Source: Devosia sp. RR2S18
GTDB taxonomy: Bacteria > Pseudomonadota > Alphaproteobacteria > Rhizobiales > Devosiaceae
Assembly: GCF_030177755.1 (NCBI RefSeq)
Contig: NZ_CP126539.1
Span: 2,132,001-2,196,000 of the forward strand
Direction of reading: 5' to 3'
DNA length: 64,000 bases
The notes beneath the pieces were generated by a model that saw nothing but the letters and a program-made list of their open reading frames with translations, was not told the origin of the DNA and searched no databases. Position numbers and translations under genes: made by a program. Numbering within the stretch: position 1 is the first letter of the stretch; the number at the start of each line of letters is the position of its first letter. This document shows positions 26,150 to 36,972 of this stretch, one piece after another.

Positions 26150-27529
26150 ATGCAGGTTACCGAAACCCTCAACGAAGGCCTGAAGCGCAAGCTGAGCGTG
26201 ACCATTCCGGCCGCCGACCTCAACTCGCGCCTCGACACCAAGCTCACCGAGCTCAAGGGCCAGGCCAACATCAAGGGCTTTCGTCCCGGCAAGGTGCCGC
26301 TGAGCCACCTCAAGAAACTCTATGGCCGTTCGGCCATGAGCGAGGTGATGAGCGATGCCATCAACACCACCGTCACCGAGACCCTCGATGAGCGCAAGGA
26401 GCGTGCAGCCGCACAGCCCAAGGTCGATCTGCCCGAAGACCAGAGCGTCATCAATGACGTGCTGGACGGCAAGGCCGACCTCGCGTTCGAAGTCGAGTAT
26501 GAAGTGCTCCCGCCCGTCAGTCTGATGGAGCTCAAGGGCATCACCCTGACCAAGCCTGTGGTCGAAATCACCGACGAAGAGCTGGATGCGGAAGTCAATC
26601 GCGTCTTTGCTCAGAACCGCGGCTACACCGACAAGGGCGACGACGCCGTTGTTGAGAATGGCGATCGCCTTGGTCTCTCCTTTGTCGGCAAGATCGACGG
26701 CGAGGAGTTCGAGGGCGGCAAGTCCGACCACGCGCACCTGACCGTTGGTTCGGGTGAGTTCATCCCCGGCTTCGAAGAGCAGCTGATCGGCGTCAAGAAG
26801 GGCGGTACCAAGCAGGTCGAGGTTACTTTCCCCGAAGACTACCAGAACGCCGAATTGGCTGGTAAGGCAGCTACCTTCGACGTCACCGTGCTGCATGTCG
26901 ATGGCCCTAATGAAGGCGAGCTGGACGACGAGTTCGCCAAGCGCCTTGGCCTCGAGAACGTTCAGGCGCTGCGCGATGCGGTCAAGCAGCAGATGGAAAA
27001 TGCGCTGGGCTCCATGAGCCGCCAGCACATGAAGCGTCAGGTGCTCGACGCCCTTGATGAGGGTCACAAGTTTGACGTGCCGGCGCAACTGGTCGACGCC
27101 GAGTTCAACACCATCTGGAGCCGAGTCCAGCACGAAGTGGAAGGCCATGGCCGTTCCTTCGAGGACGAGGGCACAACGGAAGAAGAAGCCCGCGAGCAAT
27201 ACCGTCGTATCGCTGAGCGCCGCGTTCGCCTCGGTCTGGTCGTTGCCGAGATTGGCAACGCCAACGAAGTCAACGTGACCGATGAAGAGCACCAGCAGGC
27301 GCTGATTGCCGAGGTACGCCGCTTCCCTGGCCAGGAACAGCAGGTTTACGACTATTATCGTAAGAACCCGCAGGCCCTGGCTGGCCTGCGCGCTCCGGTG
27401 TTCGAGAACAAGGTCGTCGATTTTGTAATCGAACAAGGTGAGGTCACCGACAAGACGATGAGCCGCGCCGAACTCGCCAAGCTGATTCAGGCGGACGAGG
27501 ATGAGGTTCCCGAGGAACACCACCACTAA
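26150..27529 (+). CDS. tig: Trigger factor (ribosome-associated chaperone and prolyl isomerase)
   Basis: 459 residues. N-terminal ribosome-binding domain with KGFRPGKVPLSHLKKLYG, the tail signature GFRxGxxP; a central FKBP-type PPIase domain (about 160-245: NGDRLGLSFVGKIDGEEFEG, GEFIPGFEEQLIGVKKG); and a helical C-terminal chaperone domain. The conserved start MQVTETLNEGLKRKL favours ATG 26150; an ATG at 26129 is in frame but lacks a ribosome site. A histidine-rich end (EEHHH) is a usual feature. Upstream tRNA-Leu and downstream strong terminator make it a single-gene unit. Confidence 0.95.
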   Translation: MQVTETLNEGLKRKLSVTIPAADLNSRLDTKLTELKGQANIKGFRPGKVPLSHLKKLYGRSAMSEVMSDAINTTVTETLDERKERAAAQPKVDLPEDQSVINDVLDGKADLAFEVEYEVLPPVSLMELKGITLTKPVVEITDEELDAEVNRVFAQNRGYTDKGDDAVVENGDRLGLSFVGKIDGEEFEGGKSDHAHLTVGSGEFIPGFEEQLIGVKKGGTKQVEVTFPEDYQNAELAGKAATFDVTVLHVDGPNEGELDDEFAKRLGLENVQALRDAVKQQMENALGSMSRQHMKRQVLDALDEGHKFDVPAQLVDAEFNTIWSRVQHEVEGHGRSFEDEGTTEEEAREQYRRIAERRVRLGLVVAEIGNANEVNVTDEEHQQALIAEVRRFPGQEQQVYDYYRKNPQALAGLRAPVFENKVVDFVIEQGEVTDKTMSRAELAKLIQADEDEVPEEHHH

Positions 27530-27552
27530 GCTATTATAGCTGAGTCAGATTG

Positions 27553-27580
27553 AGGCCGCCCTGCAAGGGGCGGCCTTTTT
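27553..27580 (+). terminator. Intrinsic terminator of tig
   Basis: AGGCCGCCC (27553-27561) pairs with GGGCGGCCT (27568-27576), then TTTT. Confidence 0.85.
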
Positions 27581-27625
27581 CATTGTGCTAGACTGCAGAT
27601 CGAATCCTGAACGTTGAGGACCGCT

Positions 27626-29101
27626 ATGGCCGCTCCATCCGCCGATATCCTGTTGACCCCCAAGCAGATGGCAGAGGCCGACCGCCTCACTGTTGCGGTC
27701 GGGGTGAAGTCAATTGACCTCATGGAAGCAGCCGGCAAAGCGGTGGTCGACGCAATTCTCGAACGCTATTACCAGCGCTCTGTGCTGGTTCTGTGCGGGC
27801 CGGGCAACAATGGGGGTGACGGTTTCGTCGTCGCCCGCCTGCTAAAGCAGAAGGGCTGGCCGGTGCAATTGCGCTTGGTTGGCGAACGGGCGCGGCTGAC
27901 CGGCGACGCCGCTGCCATGGCGGAGCTTTGGACGGGCCGAGTCGTGCCTCCAAATCGGGAGGACCTCGAAGAGGCCGACCTGGTGGTCGATGCACTGCTT
28001 GGCGCGGGCCTCGATCGTGACGTCGAAGGCGATCTAGCCGGCTTGATTGATGCGGTAAATGCTGGTCCGCATCCGGTGGTCAGCATAGATGTTCCCAGTG
28101 GTCTCGATGGCGCGACGGGTACCGTACGCGGCACGGCGATGGCCGCCGATATGACCGTCACCTTCTTCCGTCTCAAGCCAGGGCATCTGCTGCTGCCTGG
28201 ACGGCAGCTTTGTGGCGACGTTGTTCTGGCGGATATTGGCATCCCTGAGAAAGTTCTGGAGCCGATCGCCGCAACAGCTTGGCAGAACAGCCCGAATCTT
28301 TGGTCGGTGCCAAGACCGGATACAGCGCATCACAAGTTTAACCGAGGACATTGCCTTGTGGTTTCGGGCAGTGCACTTGAAACCGGAGCATCACGGCTCG
28401 CGGCCGCGGGAGCCTTCCGAGCTGGCGCCGGGGTCGTATCGCTGGCTGGGTCCAAGGAGGCACTCTTGGTACATGCGGCGCACGTCACTGCGGTAATGCT
28501 CAAGCAAGGCGAAGGGCCGGATGGCCTCGCAGAGCTTCTCTCCGACAAGCGGATCAACAGCGTCGTCATCGGCCCGGCTGCCGGGGTGAATGCCACCACG
28601 CGTGAGAGCGTGATGACCATCCTCGATTCTGGCGCCGCTACAGTTCTGGACGCCGATGGCATCACCAGCTTTGCCGAAACCGGGCCATCCTTATTCGAGG
28701 CGATCAAGGCCAAGCCGGAACGTCCTGTCGTGCTGACCCCGCATGGTGGAGAATTCCAGCGCGTCTTCGGCGACGTGCCCGGCGCCAAGCTTGAGGTCGC
28801 CAGAGCTGCTGCCCAGCACTCTGGAGCCGTTATCGTGCTCAAGGGCAGCGACACGGTAGTCGCGGCTCCAGACGGGCGTGCCGCCATCAATGCTAATGCC
28901 CCAGCCTGGCTCGGGACAGCTGGGGCCGGCGATGTCCTGGCGGGGATCATTGCCGGCCTTCTCAGCCAAGGCATGCAGGGCTGGGAGGCGGCCTGTGCCG
29001 GCGTATGGCTCCACGCCGAGGCTGCCAACCGCTTCGGAGGGCCCGGCATGATCAGCGAGGATCTGCCGGACCTGCTACCAGGTGTGCTCGCTAGCCTTTA
29101 G
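27626..29101 (+). CDS. nnr: Bifunctional NAD(P)H-hydrate epimerase / ADP-dependent dehydratase
   Basis: 491 residues. Repairs hydrated NAD(P)H: the N-terminal YjeF_N domain (1-215: [41 protein letters not shown]) epimerises R and S forms; the C-terminal ribokinase-like domain (about 225-491: [47 protein letters not shown]) dehydrates using ADP. ATG 27626 follows GAGGA; a TTG at 27614 overlaps that site. The stop overlaps the end of the convergent P450 gene by four bases. Confidence 0.95.
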   Translation: MAAPSADILLTPKQMAEADRLTVAVGVKSIDLMEAAGKAVVDAILERYYQRSVLVLCGPGNNGGDGFVVARLLKQKGWPVQLRLVGERARLTGDAAAMAELWTGRVVPPNREDLEEADLVVDALLGAGLDRDVEGDLAGLIDAVNAGPHPVVSIDVPSGLDGATGTVRGTAMAADMTVTFFRLKPGHLLLPGRQLCGDVVLADIGIPEKVLEPIAATAWQNSPNLWSVPRPDTAHHKFNRGHCLVVSGSALETGASRLAAAGAFRAGAGVVSLAGSKEALLVHAAHVTAVMLKQGEGPDGLAELLSDKRINSVVIGPAAGVNATTRESVMTILDSGAATVLDADGITSFAETGPSLFEAIKAKPERPVVLTPHGGEFQRVFGDVPGAKLEVARAAAQHSGAVIVLKGSDTVVAAPDGRAAINANAPAWLGTAGAGDVLAGIIAGLLSQGMQGWEAACAGVWLHAEAANRFGGPGMISEDLPDLLPGVLASL

Positions 29102-30354
29102 TGCCAGCTGACCATTAGCCGCTCGAGGCCGTGGAAGTGGTAGACATCGTTGTAGCGCGGCGGTTCGGCCAGCTTCAGCTTGGGCAGCCGCCGGAACAGC
29201 TCACGCATAGCAACCTGAAGTTCGATCCGGGCGAGCGGTGCACCGATGCAGAAGTGGATACCAGCGCCGAAGCTAACATTGGCATAATCGGCTCGGAACG
29301 GATCGAAGCTGTTCGCGTCGGAGAAGCGCCGTGGGTCCCGGTTGGCAGCGCCGAGCATCAGCCCGATGACGTCACCCTTGCGAAGCTGAATGCCCGCCAC
29401 TTCCAGATCGCTCAGCGCGTAGCGCGTGAACATATGCAACGGTGCATAAAAGCGCAGGCATTCCTCCACAGTAGCTTCGGTCTGCTGCTCGGAGGCAAAT
29501 AGTGATTGTGGATCAAGACCGCTTTCGAGGATTGCCTTGATCCCATTGCCGGTGGTGTGAACGGTCGCTTCGTGCCCCGCATTGAGCAGCAGGATGGTGG
29601 TGCTCATCACCTCTTCGTCGCTGAGTTTTTCGGCGCCCTGTTCTGCCGTCAGCATGTGCGTGAGCAGGTCCTCGCGCGGCGCCCGGCGCCGCTCGGCAAC
29701 CACGCCGCGCAGATAATCGGTGAATTCGGCAGCGGCGGCGTTGGCGTCCAGCTCCCTCTCCAGCGTGACGCCGAACATGTACATGGCCACCATGCGGTTG
29801 GACCAGGCAAGGAGCTGCGGCGCCATCTCTGCCGGTAGCCCAATCATCTCTGCAATGACGATGGCTGGTATCAGCGCGGCGTAGGACTTGATGAGGTCGA
29901 CTGTCTCCTCGTGTTCGAAACCGTCGATCATCTCATTGGCGAGTTTGACGATGCGCGGACGGAGTTGCTCGACATGCCGCGAGACAAAGGCGCGGTTCAC
30001 CAACGTACGCAAGCGGGTGTGCGCCGGCGGCTCCAGGTTTAGTAGCGAATACTGCTCGGTTAGGTCGAAATCGGCAGTATGCGGCTTGGGCGCGGGCATG
30101 CCGAGTTCCTCACGCGTCGAAACGTGGAGAATGTCCCGACCGAACCGCTTGTCGCGGAGCAGGGCGCTGACCTCCTTGAAGCCAGCAAAGCACCAATGAC
30201 CGTACTCATCCCAGAAGAAGGTTGGGTTGGACGCGTGTAGCCGATCGTAGAAGGCGTAAGGATCTTGAAAGAACACCGGATCACGCGGTGCAGCGCTGGC
30301 GCGGCGCTCCGGAGGAACATCGGTGATGGGAGAGAGCTGGAGGATGGCGGCCAT
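29098..30354 (-). CDS. Cytochrome P450
   Basis: 418-residue soluble class I-type bacterial P450. Heme loop [17 protein letters not shown] with the cysteine ligand; I-helix [16 protein letters not shown], in which the acid-alcohol pair reads E-A-T rather than the common D-T; K-helix EECLRF. Substrate unknown. No ferredoxin or ferredoxin reductase gene is adjacent, so redox partners must come from elsewhere. Overlaps nnr tail to tail. ATG start with a weak GGA. Confidence 0.93.
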   Translation of the reverse strand: MAAILQLSPITDVPPERRASAAPRDPVFFQDPYAFYDRLHASNPTFFWDEYGHWCFAGFKEVSALLRDKRFGRDILHVSTREELGMPAPKPHTADFDLTEQYSLLNLEPPAHTRLRTLVNRAFVSRHVEQLRPRIVKLANEMIDGFEHEETVDLIKSYAALIPAIVIAEMIGLPAEMAPQLLAWSNRMVAMYMFGVTLERELDANAAAAEFTDYLRGVVAERRRAPREDLLTHMLTAEQGAEKLSDEEVMSTTILLLNAGHEATVHTTGNGIKAILESGLDPQSLFASEQQTEATVEECLRFYAPLHMFTRYALSDLEVAGIQLRKGDVIGLMLGAANRDPRRFSDANSFDPFRADYANVSFGAGIHFCIGAPLARIELQVAMRELFRRLPKLKLAEPPRYNDVYHFHGLERLMVSWH

Positions 30355-30480
30355 ATCAGTCCATTCTGGTGGTCGCGAGACTTTAGGTCCTCACCCCGCA
30401 TCAAGGCAAATGCCCAGGGCGCCTTGCCCCCCGTGAAAAAATCGCTAGTTGAGAAGCAACAGACCTGAGGAGCTTCCTGC

Positions 30481-30711
30481 GTGACCGACCTGACCCTGGC
30501 CCAGGCCATCGACAACATCTACGCCTCGATCAAGAACGATAACGAGGATCTGGACGAGCATATCGCTGCCCTCAAACAGGCCATGGCGCGCGAGGACGTG
30601 AAGGAAGCCGTGTTCGAGCCGTCAAAGCTGGCGCAATCGAACCGCCAGGGCCGCAAGCTCATGCAGGCCTATTTCCGCAAGAAGGGCGTGGCGGTGAGCT
30701 TCGCTTCCTGA
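30481..30711 (+). CDS. Conserved-looking small hypothetical protein
   Basis: 76 residues, GTG start with GAGGAG eight bases upstream. Predicted all-helical and acidic in the first half (AIDNIYASIKNDNEDLDEHIAALKQAM) and basic near the end (NRQGRKLMQAYFRKKG). No signal peptide, cysteine or domain I recognise. Codon usage is like its neighbours. Divergent from the P450 and upstream of clpP by 250 bases. The amphipathic sequence suggests a small oligomer or a binding partner, but that is inference. Confidence 0.75.
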   Translation: MTDLTLAQAIDNIYASIKNDNEDLDEHIAALKQAMAREDVKEAVFEPSKLAQSNRQGRKLMQAYFRKKGVAVSFAS

Positions 30712-30761
30712 GTGGAGCGACCAGCTTGTTCACCTTAGTATCACGTCGGCAGGTGGCGCTA

Positions 30762-30790
30762 TTGAAGCTCGCCGCATTGCCGCCTATCTC
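30762..30790 (+). promoter_or_regulatory. Candidate heat-shock-like promoter of clpP
   Basis: TTGAAG (30762-30767), 17 bases, TATCTC (30785-30790) preceded by CC. The CCTATCT -10 resembles alphaproteobacterial RpoH promoters; an equally simple reading is a sigma70 promoter. Leaves a 160-base leader. Confidence 0.4.
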
Positions 30791-30959
30791 TGGCTTTACC
30801 GCGCGTTAATGCGGCACAGTCTGCAATCGGCCAGTCGCGCTGATTCGAATTGGCACCCTCGAACGGGCCCTGGATGTCCGGACCCGATCGAGAACAGTGT
30901 CCTACCTGAAATTGGCTAGCCCGGTACCCACGCGACCCGGCGCAGCAAAGGGGCATCAA

Positions 30960-31589
30960 ATGCAAGATCCACACGATCTTTATATGAATACGCTTGTGCC
31001 AATGGTGGTCGAGCAATCCAATCGCGGCGAGCGCGCCTTCGACATCTATTCCCGCCTGCTGCGGGAGCGCATCATTTTCGTCACGGGCGTGGTCGAGGAC
31101 AACATGGCGAGCCTGATCGTAGCGCAGCTGTTGTTCCTCGAATCAGAGAACCCGAAAAAAGAAATCGCCATGTACATCAACTCGCCCGGTGGCGTGGTGA
31201 CGTCTGGCCTGTCGATTTACGACACCATGCAGTTCATTCGTCCGGCCGTGGCAACCATGGTGATGGGGCAGGCTGCTTCCATGGGCTCGCTGCTGCTAGC
31301 GGCCGGCGAGGCGGGCATGCGGACGTCGCTGCCGAACTCGCGCGTGATGGTCCACCAACCCTCCGGCGGTTTCCAGGGCCAGGTAACCGACATCCTAATT
31401 CATGCCAAGGAAGTCGAAGGCTTGAAGCGGCGTCTTAATCAAATCTATGAGAAGCACACCGGCCGCACTTACGAGGAAATCGAGAACGCCCTCGAGCGTG
31501 ATCGCTTCCTTTCTCCGGAAGAGGCCAAGACCTTCGGGCTTATCGACACCGTGCTCGAAAAGCGCGTCGTGCCGGAAGCTTCTGCTTGA
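30960..31589 (+). CDS. clpP: ATP-dependent Clp protease proteolytic subunit
   Basis: 209-residue serine protease subunit forming the 14-mer that works with ClpX and ClpA. Catalytic serine in [14 protein letters not shown], histidine in [12 protein letters not shown] and the aspartate further on in the [10 protein letters not shown] region. [21 protein letters not shown] is the usual processed start. The ATG at 30960 has AGGGG seven bases upstream; longer in-frame extension is unconserved. 174 bases from clpX with a stable hairpin in between. Confidence 0.96.
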   Translation: MQDPHDLYMNTLVPMVVEQSNRGERAFDIYSRLLRERIIFVTGVVEDNMASLIVAQLLFLESENPKKEIAMYINSPGGVVTSGLSIYDTMQFIRPAVATMVMGQAASMGSLLLAAGEAGMRTSLPNSRVMVHQPSGGFQGQVTDILIHAKEVEGLKRRLNQIYEKHTGRTYEEIENALERDRFLSPEEAKTFGLIDTVLEKRVVPEASA

Positions 31590-31655
31590 ACTTCACAGCA
31601 TTAACAGCGTTCCACGACAGTCCGTTGACTGTGATGTGAGTGCAATTGCACGAAG

Positions 31656-31682
31656 CCGGAACGGCCTTTAAGGTCGTTTCGG
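31656..31682 (+). terminator. Stable hairpin between clpP and clpX
   Basis: CCGGAACGGCCT pairs with AGGTCGTTTCGG (12 bp, two G-T pairs) around TTA; TTTCTTT follows six bases later. May be a partial terminator that uncouples clpX from clpP. Confidence 0.5.
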
Positions 31683-31763
31683 CTTAGACTTTCTTTAGGC
31701 TCGAGCGTTACCGTTTCCGAAAGCGCTCGGATTTGGGGGCGCAACGCTCCCGGGAGTGACAGG

Positions 31764-33041
31764 ATGTCCAAAGAGACAACAAACGGCGAAACCTCCAAGA
31801 ACACGCTGTACTGCTCGTTCTGCGGCAAGTCACAGCATGAGGTTCGCAAGCTGATTGCCGGTCCGACAGTGTTCATCTGTGATGAATGTGTCGAGCTGTG
31901 CATGGACATCATCCGCGAAGAGAACAAGACCTCCATGGTCAAGTCCGCCGATGGCGTTCCGACCCCTGCAGAGATCTGCAAGGTGCTGGACGACTATGTC
32001 ATCGGTCAGTTCCGCGCCAAGCGCGTGCTCTCCGTGGCCGTCCACAACCACTATAAGCGCCTGCACCATGCGACCAAGAACCAGGACGTTGAGCTCTCCA
32101 AGTCCAACATCCTGCTGATCGGTCCGACCGGTTCGGGTAAGACCCTGCTCGCGCAGACCCTGGCGCGCATTCTCGATGTGCCGTTCACCATGGCGGATGC
32201 GACGACGCTGACCGAGGCTGGTTACGTCGGCGAGGACGTCGAGAACATCATTCTCAAGCTGCTCCAGGCTGCCGACTACAATGTCGAGAAGGCGCAGCGC
32301 GGCATCGTCTATATCGACGAGGTCGACAAGATCTCCCGCAAGTCTGACAACCCGTCCATCACCCGCGACGTATCGGGCGAGGGCGTGCAGCAGGCCCTGC
32401 TGAAGATTATGGAGGGCACCGTTGCTTCGGTTCCGCCGCAGGGTGGCCGCAAGCACCCGCAACAGGAATTCCTGCAGGTGGATACGACCAACATCCTCTT
32501 TATCTGCGGTGGCGCCTTTGCCGGCCTCGAAAAGATCATCTCGGCGCGTGGCGAGGGTTCGGGCATTGGCTTCTCGGCGACCGTCAAGGATCCGAACGAC
32601 CGCCGGGTTGGCCAGATTTTGGCCGACGTAGCGCCGGAAGATCTGGTGCGGTTCGGTCTGATCCCCGAGTTCATCGGTCGCCTGCCGGTACTTGCTACCC
32701 TAGAAGACCTCGATATCGCGGCGCTGATCGAAATCTTGACCCAGCCCAAGAACGCCCTGGTGCGTCAGTATCAGCGGCTGTTCCAGATGGAAGAAGTCGA
32801 GCTCACCTTCCACGACGACGCCCTCAAGGCGATCGCGGAAAAGGCTATCGAACGCAAGACCGGTGCTCGTGGCCTTCGCTCCATCATGGAAGCGATCCTG
32901 CTCGACACCATGTACGACCTGCCCTCGCTTGAAGGCGTCGAGGAAGTGGTGATCTCGGACGAAGTGGTGAAGGGCAAGGACGTGCGTCCGCTCTACATCT
33001 ACTCGGACCGCAAGAAGGAGGACATGCCCGCCGGGGCGTGA
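31764..33041 (+). CDS. clpX: ATP-dependent Clp protease ATP-binding subunit ClpX
   Basis: 425-residue AAA+ unfoldase. N-terminal zinc domain with [15 protein letters not shown] and CDECVELC; Walker A GPTGSGKT, Walker B YIDEVDKI, pore loop [10 protein letters not shown], sensor region and [22 protein letters not shown]-type loop. The C-terminal D2 domain ends [36 protein letters not shown] precedes the ATG. Ends at a strong bidirectional terminator. Confidence 0.97.
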   Translation: MSKETTNGETSKNTLYCSFCGKSQHEVRKLIAGPTVFICDECVELCMDIIREENKTSMVKSADGVPTPAEICKVLDDYVIGQFRAKRVLSVAVHNHYKRLHHATKNQDVELSKSNILLIGPTGSGKTLLAQTLARILDVPFTMADATTLTEAGYVGEDVENIILKLLQAADYNVEKAQRGIVYIDEVDKISRKSDNPSITRDVSGEGVQQALLKIMEGTVASVPPQGGRKHPQQEFLQVDTTNILFICGGAFAGLEKIISARGEGSGIGFSATVKDPNDRRVGQILADVAPEDLVRFGLIPEFIGRLPVLATLEDLDIAALIEILTQPKNALVRQYQRLFQMEEVELTFHDDALKAIAEKAIERKTGARGLRSIMEAILLDTMYDLPSLEGVEEVVISDEVVKGKDVRPLYIYSDRKKEDMPAGA

Positions 33042-33061
33042 TCGAGCTTTAACAGAAAATG

Positions 33062-33090
33062 AAAACGCCGGGTGATGAGCCCGGCGTTTT
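33062..33090. terminator. Bidirectional terminator between clpX and arginase
   Basis: AAAACGCCGGG (33062-33072) pairs with CCCGGCGTTTT (33080-33090), loop TGATGAG; more T follows on the plus strand. Confidence 0.85.
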
Positions 33091-33094
33091 GTTT

Positions 33095-34093
33095 TTAGGC
33101 GGCGGTCTCTGCGTCCTCGCCGTCGGTCACGAACTCGATTGGGCCGGGCTCCTCTCCCATGATCGTGCGTCCAAAGAGACTTGCGATGAGGTCAACCAGG
33201 AGAGTGGCGCTCTTGCCGCCATGGTCGAGGAATGGGTTGAGCTCCACTATGTCGACGGAGCCGACTGCGCCGCTTTCACAGAGCATCTCCATGATGAGAT
33301 GCGCCTCGCGGTAGCTTAGGCCGCCCGGCACCAGCGTACCGCCGCCAGGCGCGATGGAAGGATCCATGGCGTCCACGTCGATGCTGACATGGAGGTGTCC
33401 ACCGGCTTGCTTGACCTTGTCGATCACGCCCCGCATCAGTGCCACCACGCCCATCTCGTCGATGCGCCGCATGTCCAGAACGCTCACACCTCGGCTGGCG
33501 AGCAGTTTGCGCTCGTCGCGGTCGACCGAACGGGCTCCGATGATGGTGACGTTCTTGGGGTCGATGCGTCCGAGCCAAGGGCCGCGGAAAATCGCGTCGA
33601 ACTCGGGCTCGCCACAGAGGAGAGCCAGCGGCATACCGTGGAGATTGCCGGAGGGTGAGGTTTGCGGAGTGTTGTAGTCGGCATGGGCATCCACCCAGAG
33701 CACGAAGACCGGCTTGTCGTGGGCGCTGCAGTGACGAGCGGCGGCCGAGACGGTGCCCATGGCGATGGAATGGTCGCCACCCAGGAAGACCGGACATCGT
33801 CCCGCACGCAGGACCTCTAGTCCCCTGTCGCTGGCTTGCGCGGCAAGCTCGAGCACATCGGCACGACGTTCCTCTGGCAGGCGCCAACTCGCCGGGTCGC
33901 CCTTTGGACCGGGATGGGGGCGGCGCAAATCACCATGGTCAGCTACCTGGTGTCCAAGCTCGATCAGAGCCTCGGCGATGCCGGCTACCCGGAGCGCCTC
34001 CGGACCCATTCCGGCTCCACGCATCGAGGCGCCAGAGGCAGTTGCAACGCCAAGCAGATCTATCTTCCGGAAGGCGGGGGCGTTTTCAGCCAT
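33095..34093 (-). CDS. rocF: Arginase
   Basis: 332-residue ureohydrolase that cleaves arginine to ornithine and urea. Binuclear Mn ligands appear in FLGGDHSIAMG, WVDAHADYNTP and SIDVDAMDPS; SGNLHGMPLALL and GGLSYREAHL fit arginase rather than agmatinase. A 20-residue C-terminal extension (TIMGEEPGPIEFVTDGEDA) is unremarkable. AGAGA precedes the ATG. Divergent from lon; no ornithine genes adjacent. Confidence 0.94.
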   Translation of the reverse strand: MAENAPAFRKIDLLGVATASGASMRGAGMGPEALRVAGIAEALIELGHQVADHGDLRRPHPGPKGDPASWRLPEERRADVLELAAQASDRGLEVLRAGRCPVFLGGDHSIAMGTVSAAARHCSAHDKPVFVLWVDAHADYNTPQTSPSGNLHGMPLALLCGEPEFDAIFRGPWLGRIDPKNVTIIGARSVDRDERKLLASRGVSVLDMRRIDEMGVVALMRGVIDKVKQAGGHLHVSIDVDAMDPSIAPGGGTLVPGGLSYREAHLIMEMLCESGAVGSVDIVELNPFLDHGGKSATLLVDLIASLFGRTIMGEEPGPIEFVTDGEDAETAA

Positions 34094-34215
34094 TCACGTT
34101 CTCTTTTCTGGTGGTCTGGCATCCATCGGGCCACGTTGACCATTTGTATGCAACCACGGAAGGGCAGGGATCCGCTGCTTAGCGGTATCAACAGTCATAA
34201 ATTCGCAATGGTTGA

Positions 34216-34244
34216 CTTGCCTGCCGGTTGGCGGGACCTATTTA
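34216..34244 (+). promoter_or_regulatory. Candidate heat-shock-like promoter of lon
   Basis: CTTGCC (34216-34221), 17-base spacer, TATTTA (34239-34244) preceded by CC. Same CCTATNT -10 layout as before clpP. Confidence 0.4.
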
Positions 34245-34337
34245 TTAACCGGAATCAGCCCAGCCTCTAGTTGGAGCTGTCTATCACGGGCGCGCTCTCC
34301 TCTCCCTTCCTCCCGCGCGCCCTGGAAAGGATACGAG

Positions 34338-36767
34338 ATGACGGACGTCAATCCCACAGGCGGCGACTTCAGCCGGGATCGCGTTTACCCCGTTCTGCCC
34401 TTGCGCGACATCGTCGTGTTCCCAGGCATGATCGTGCCGCTCTTTGTCGGCCGCGAGAAGTCGGTAAAGGCGCTCGAAGAAGTCATGCGTGACGACAAGC
34501 ACATTCTGGTCGTGACGCAGAAGAATGCACAGGACGACGATCCAACCCCCGAGCAGATCTATTCGACGGGTACGATCGCCACTGTCCTGCAACTGCTCAA
34601 GCTACCCGACGGTACTGTGAAGGTGCTGGTCGAGGGCCTCAGCCGTGCGACCATCGATCAGTATCTGCAGACCGTCGACTATTTCGAAGCCGAGGCTTCC
34701 GTGCTGGAAGAGCCGGAAGAGGACGCAACAGAAGTCGAAGCGCTTGCTCGCTCGGCGCAGACTGAGTTCGAGAGCTATGTGAAGCTCAACAAGAAGATCT
34801 CGGCTGAGGTGGTTGCCGCAGTTGGCCAGATCGAGAATCACTCCAAGCTCGCCGACACCATCGCGAGCCACCTGGTCATCAAGATTCAGGAGAAGGAAGA
34901 CCTGCTCTCGACCCTATCGGTCGGCGAGCGCTTCCAGAAGATCCTGGGACTTATGGAAGGCGAGATCGGCGTTCTGCAGGTGGAAAAGCGTATTCGCTCC
35001 CGCGTCAAGCGGCAGATGGAGAAGACGCAGCGCGAGTACTATCTCAACGAGCAGATGAAGGCGATCCAGAAGGAGCTCGGCGACGGCGAGGAGGGGTCCA
35101 ACGAGCTTGCTGAGCTCGAGGAGCGTATCGCTAAGACCAAGCTGTCCAAGGAAGCCCGCGCCAAGGCGGAAGGCGAGCTTAAGAAGCTCAAGGGCATGAG
35201 CCCGATGTCGGCCGAAGCCACCGTTGTGCGCAACTATCTTGATACCCTGCTTGGCTTGCCTTGGGGCAAGAAGAGCAAGGTGAAGCGCGACCTCGTGCTG
35301 GCCGAGAAGGTGCTGGACGAAGATCACTACGGCCTCGAGAAGGTCAAGGAGCGCATCCTTGAGTATCTCGCCGTTCAGGGGCGTACAGGCCAGCTCAAGG
35401 GGCCGATCCTTTGCCTTGTTGGCCCTCCGGGCGTCGGCAAGACCTCGCTCGGTAAGTCCATCGCCAAGGCGACGGGCCGTGAGTTCGTGCGCATGGCCCT
35501 AGGTGGCGTTCGTGACGAAGCCGAGATCCGCGGTCACCGCCGCACCTATATCGGCTCCATGCCCGGCAAGGTGATCCAGTCGCTCAAGAAGGTGGGAAAG
35601 TCCAATCCGCTCTTCCTGCTCGACGAGATCGACAAGATGGGCCAGGATTTCCGCGGCGATCCGTCTTCGGCGCTGCTCGAAGTGCTCGATCCGGAACAGA
35701 ACAACACTTTCAGCGATCACTATCTGGAGGTCGACTATGACCTCTCGGACGTGATGTTCGTAACCACCTCGAACACGCTCAACATCCCTGGCCCACTGAT
35801 GGACCGCATGGAGATCATTCGCCTCTCGGGCTACACCGAAGAGGAGAAGCATGCGATCGCCAAGCAGCACCTCATTCCTGAGGCGGCCAAGGAGAATGGC
35901 GTGGCCCATGGCGAGTTCGTCATGAGCGACGAGATCCTGATGAAGGTCATCCGCGAATACACCCGCGAAGCTGGCGTCCGTAACCTCAAGCGGGAGATCT
36001 CCAAGCTCATGCGCAAGGCCATCACGGACATCGTCAAGACCAAGGTCAAGTCGATCACCGTGGATGACGAGCGTCTGGCCAAGTATTTAGGTCCGGCGAT
36101 CTTCAAGCACGGCGAGATCGAAGCAGAGGCTCAGGTGGGTCTGGTGACCGGTCTAGCCTGGACCTCGGTGGGTGGTGAACTGCTGACCATTGAAGGCGTG
36201 ATGACGCCCGGCAAAGGTCGTATGACCGTCACCGGTAACATCAAGGAAGTGATGAAGGAGAGTCTCACCGCGGCCACGGCTTATGTGCGCTCTCGTTCGA
36301 TCGAATTCGGCATCAAGCCGCCGATGTTCGATACGCGGGATATCCACGTCCACCTCCCCGAAGGTGCCACGCCCAAGGACGGTCCGTCTGCAGGTATCGG
36401 CCTCGCCACGGCCATTGTCTCGGTAATGACTGGCATCCCGGTTCGCAACGACATCGCCATGACCGGCGAGATCACGCTGCGGGGCAGGGTACTGCCCATC
36501 GGCGGGCTGAAGGAGAAGCTGCTCGCGGCTCTCCGCGGCGGCATCAAGACGGTGCTGATCCCCGAGGAGAACGTGCGCGACCTCCAGGAGATTCCGGACA
36601 TCGTCAAGGAAGGCATGGAGATCGTTCCGGTCAGCCGTATGGACCAGGTGATCGAGCGGGCGCTGGTGCGCAAGCCCGAACCCATTGAGTGGAACTTCGA
36701 CGAGGCCACTCCCGCTGTTTCCACCACGGTTGAGACCAGCGACGAAGCCACGACCGGCCTGCACTAA
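34338..36767 (+). CDS. lon: ATP-dependent Lon protease
   Basis: 809-residue AAA+ serine protease. N-terminal LON substrate domain ([20 protein letters not shown]), a coiled-coil segment (240-300), Walker [16 protein letters not shown], Walker [11 protein letters not shown], and a protease domain with the catalytic serine in [14 protein letters not shown] and lysine in [19 protein letters not shown] 34338 has AAAGG seven bases upstream and matches the family start. Flanked by a heat-shock-like promoter and an intrinsic terminator; hupB, often next to lon, is not here. Confidence 0.97.
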   Translation: MTDVNPTGGDFSRDRVYPVLPLRDIVVFPGMIVPLFVGREKSVKALEEVMRDDKHILVVTQKNAQDDDPTPEQIYSTGTIATVLQLLKLPDGTVKVLVEGLSRATIDQYLQTVDYFEAEASVLEEPEEDATEVEALARSAQTEFESYVKLNKKISAEVVAAVGQIENHSKLADTIASHLVIKIQEKEDLLSTLSVGERFQKILGLMEGEIGVLQVEKRIRSRVKRQMEKTQREYYLNEQMKAIQKELGDGEEGSNELAELEERIAKTKLSKEARAKAEGELKKLKGMSPMSAEATVVRNYLDTLLGLPWGKKSKVKRDLVLAEKVLDEDHYGLEKVKERILEYLAVQGRTGQLKGPILCLVGPPGVGKTSLGKSIAKATGREFVRMALGGVRDEAEIRGHRRTYIGSMPGKVIQSLKKVGKSNPLFLLDEIDKMGQDFRGDPSSALLEVLDPEQNNTFSDHYLEVDYDLSDVMFVTTSNTLNIPGPLMDRMEIIRLSGYTEEEKHAIAKQHLIPEAAKENGVAHGEFVMSDEILMKVIREYTREAGVRNLKREISKLMRKAITDIVKTKVKSITVDDERLAKYLGPAIFKHGEIEAEAQVGLVTGLAWTSVGGELLTIEGVMTPGKGRMTVTGNIKEVMKESLTAATAYVRSRSIEFGIKPPMFDTRDIHVHLPEGATPKDGPSAGIGLATAIVSVMTGIPVRNDIAMTGEITLRGRVLPIGGLKEKLLAALRGGIKTVLIPEENVRDLQEIPDIVKEGMEIVPVSRMDQVIERALVRKPEPIEWNFDEATPAVSTTVETSDEATTGLH

Positions 36768-36791
36768 GGTCATCTTATCCGATGCAGTTTG

Positions 36792-36818
36792 ACGGCGGCC
36801 CCTCGGGGCCGCCGTTTT
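36792..36818 (+). terminator. Intrinsic terminator of lon
   Basis: ACGGCGGCCCC (36792-36802) pairs with GGGGCCGCCGT (36805-36815), then TTT and CGTTTT. Confidence 0.85.
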
Positions 36819-36860
36819 CGTTTTGTGGGCAACACGAAGCGCGGACGCGCTGCCTCAAAT

Positions 36861-36904
36861 GCTAACAGTACGTTAACCAGAAGGCGCCTTTCCCCGCTGT
36901 TAGC
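36861..36904. repeat. Nested palindromes upstream of the 32-residue ORF
   Basis: GCTAACAG (36861-36868) and CTGTTAGC (36897-36904) are a perfect 8-bp inverted repeat enclosing the palindrome AAGGCGCCTT (36881-36890). Possible operator of the small gene or dnaE. Confidence 0.45.
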
Positions 36905-36972
36905 GCTACACACACTGGACAAGAACAAACAGGAAACTTACAAGAACGAACAACGAACACTGGAGACCAGAG

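Noticed and set aside
26126..27526. A 466-codon frame antisense to trigger factor
   Set aside because: Exactly mirrors tig codon structure and has no ribosome site or recognisable domain.
33059..33319. Plus-strand frame across the clpX terminator and arginase 3' end
   Set aside because: Begins within the terminator stem and then mirrors arginase.
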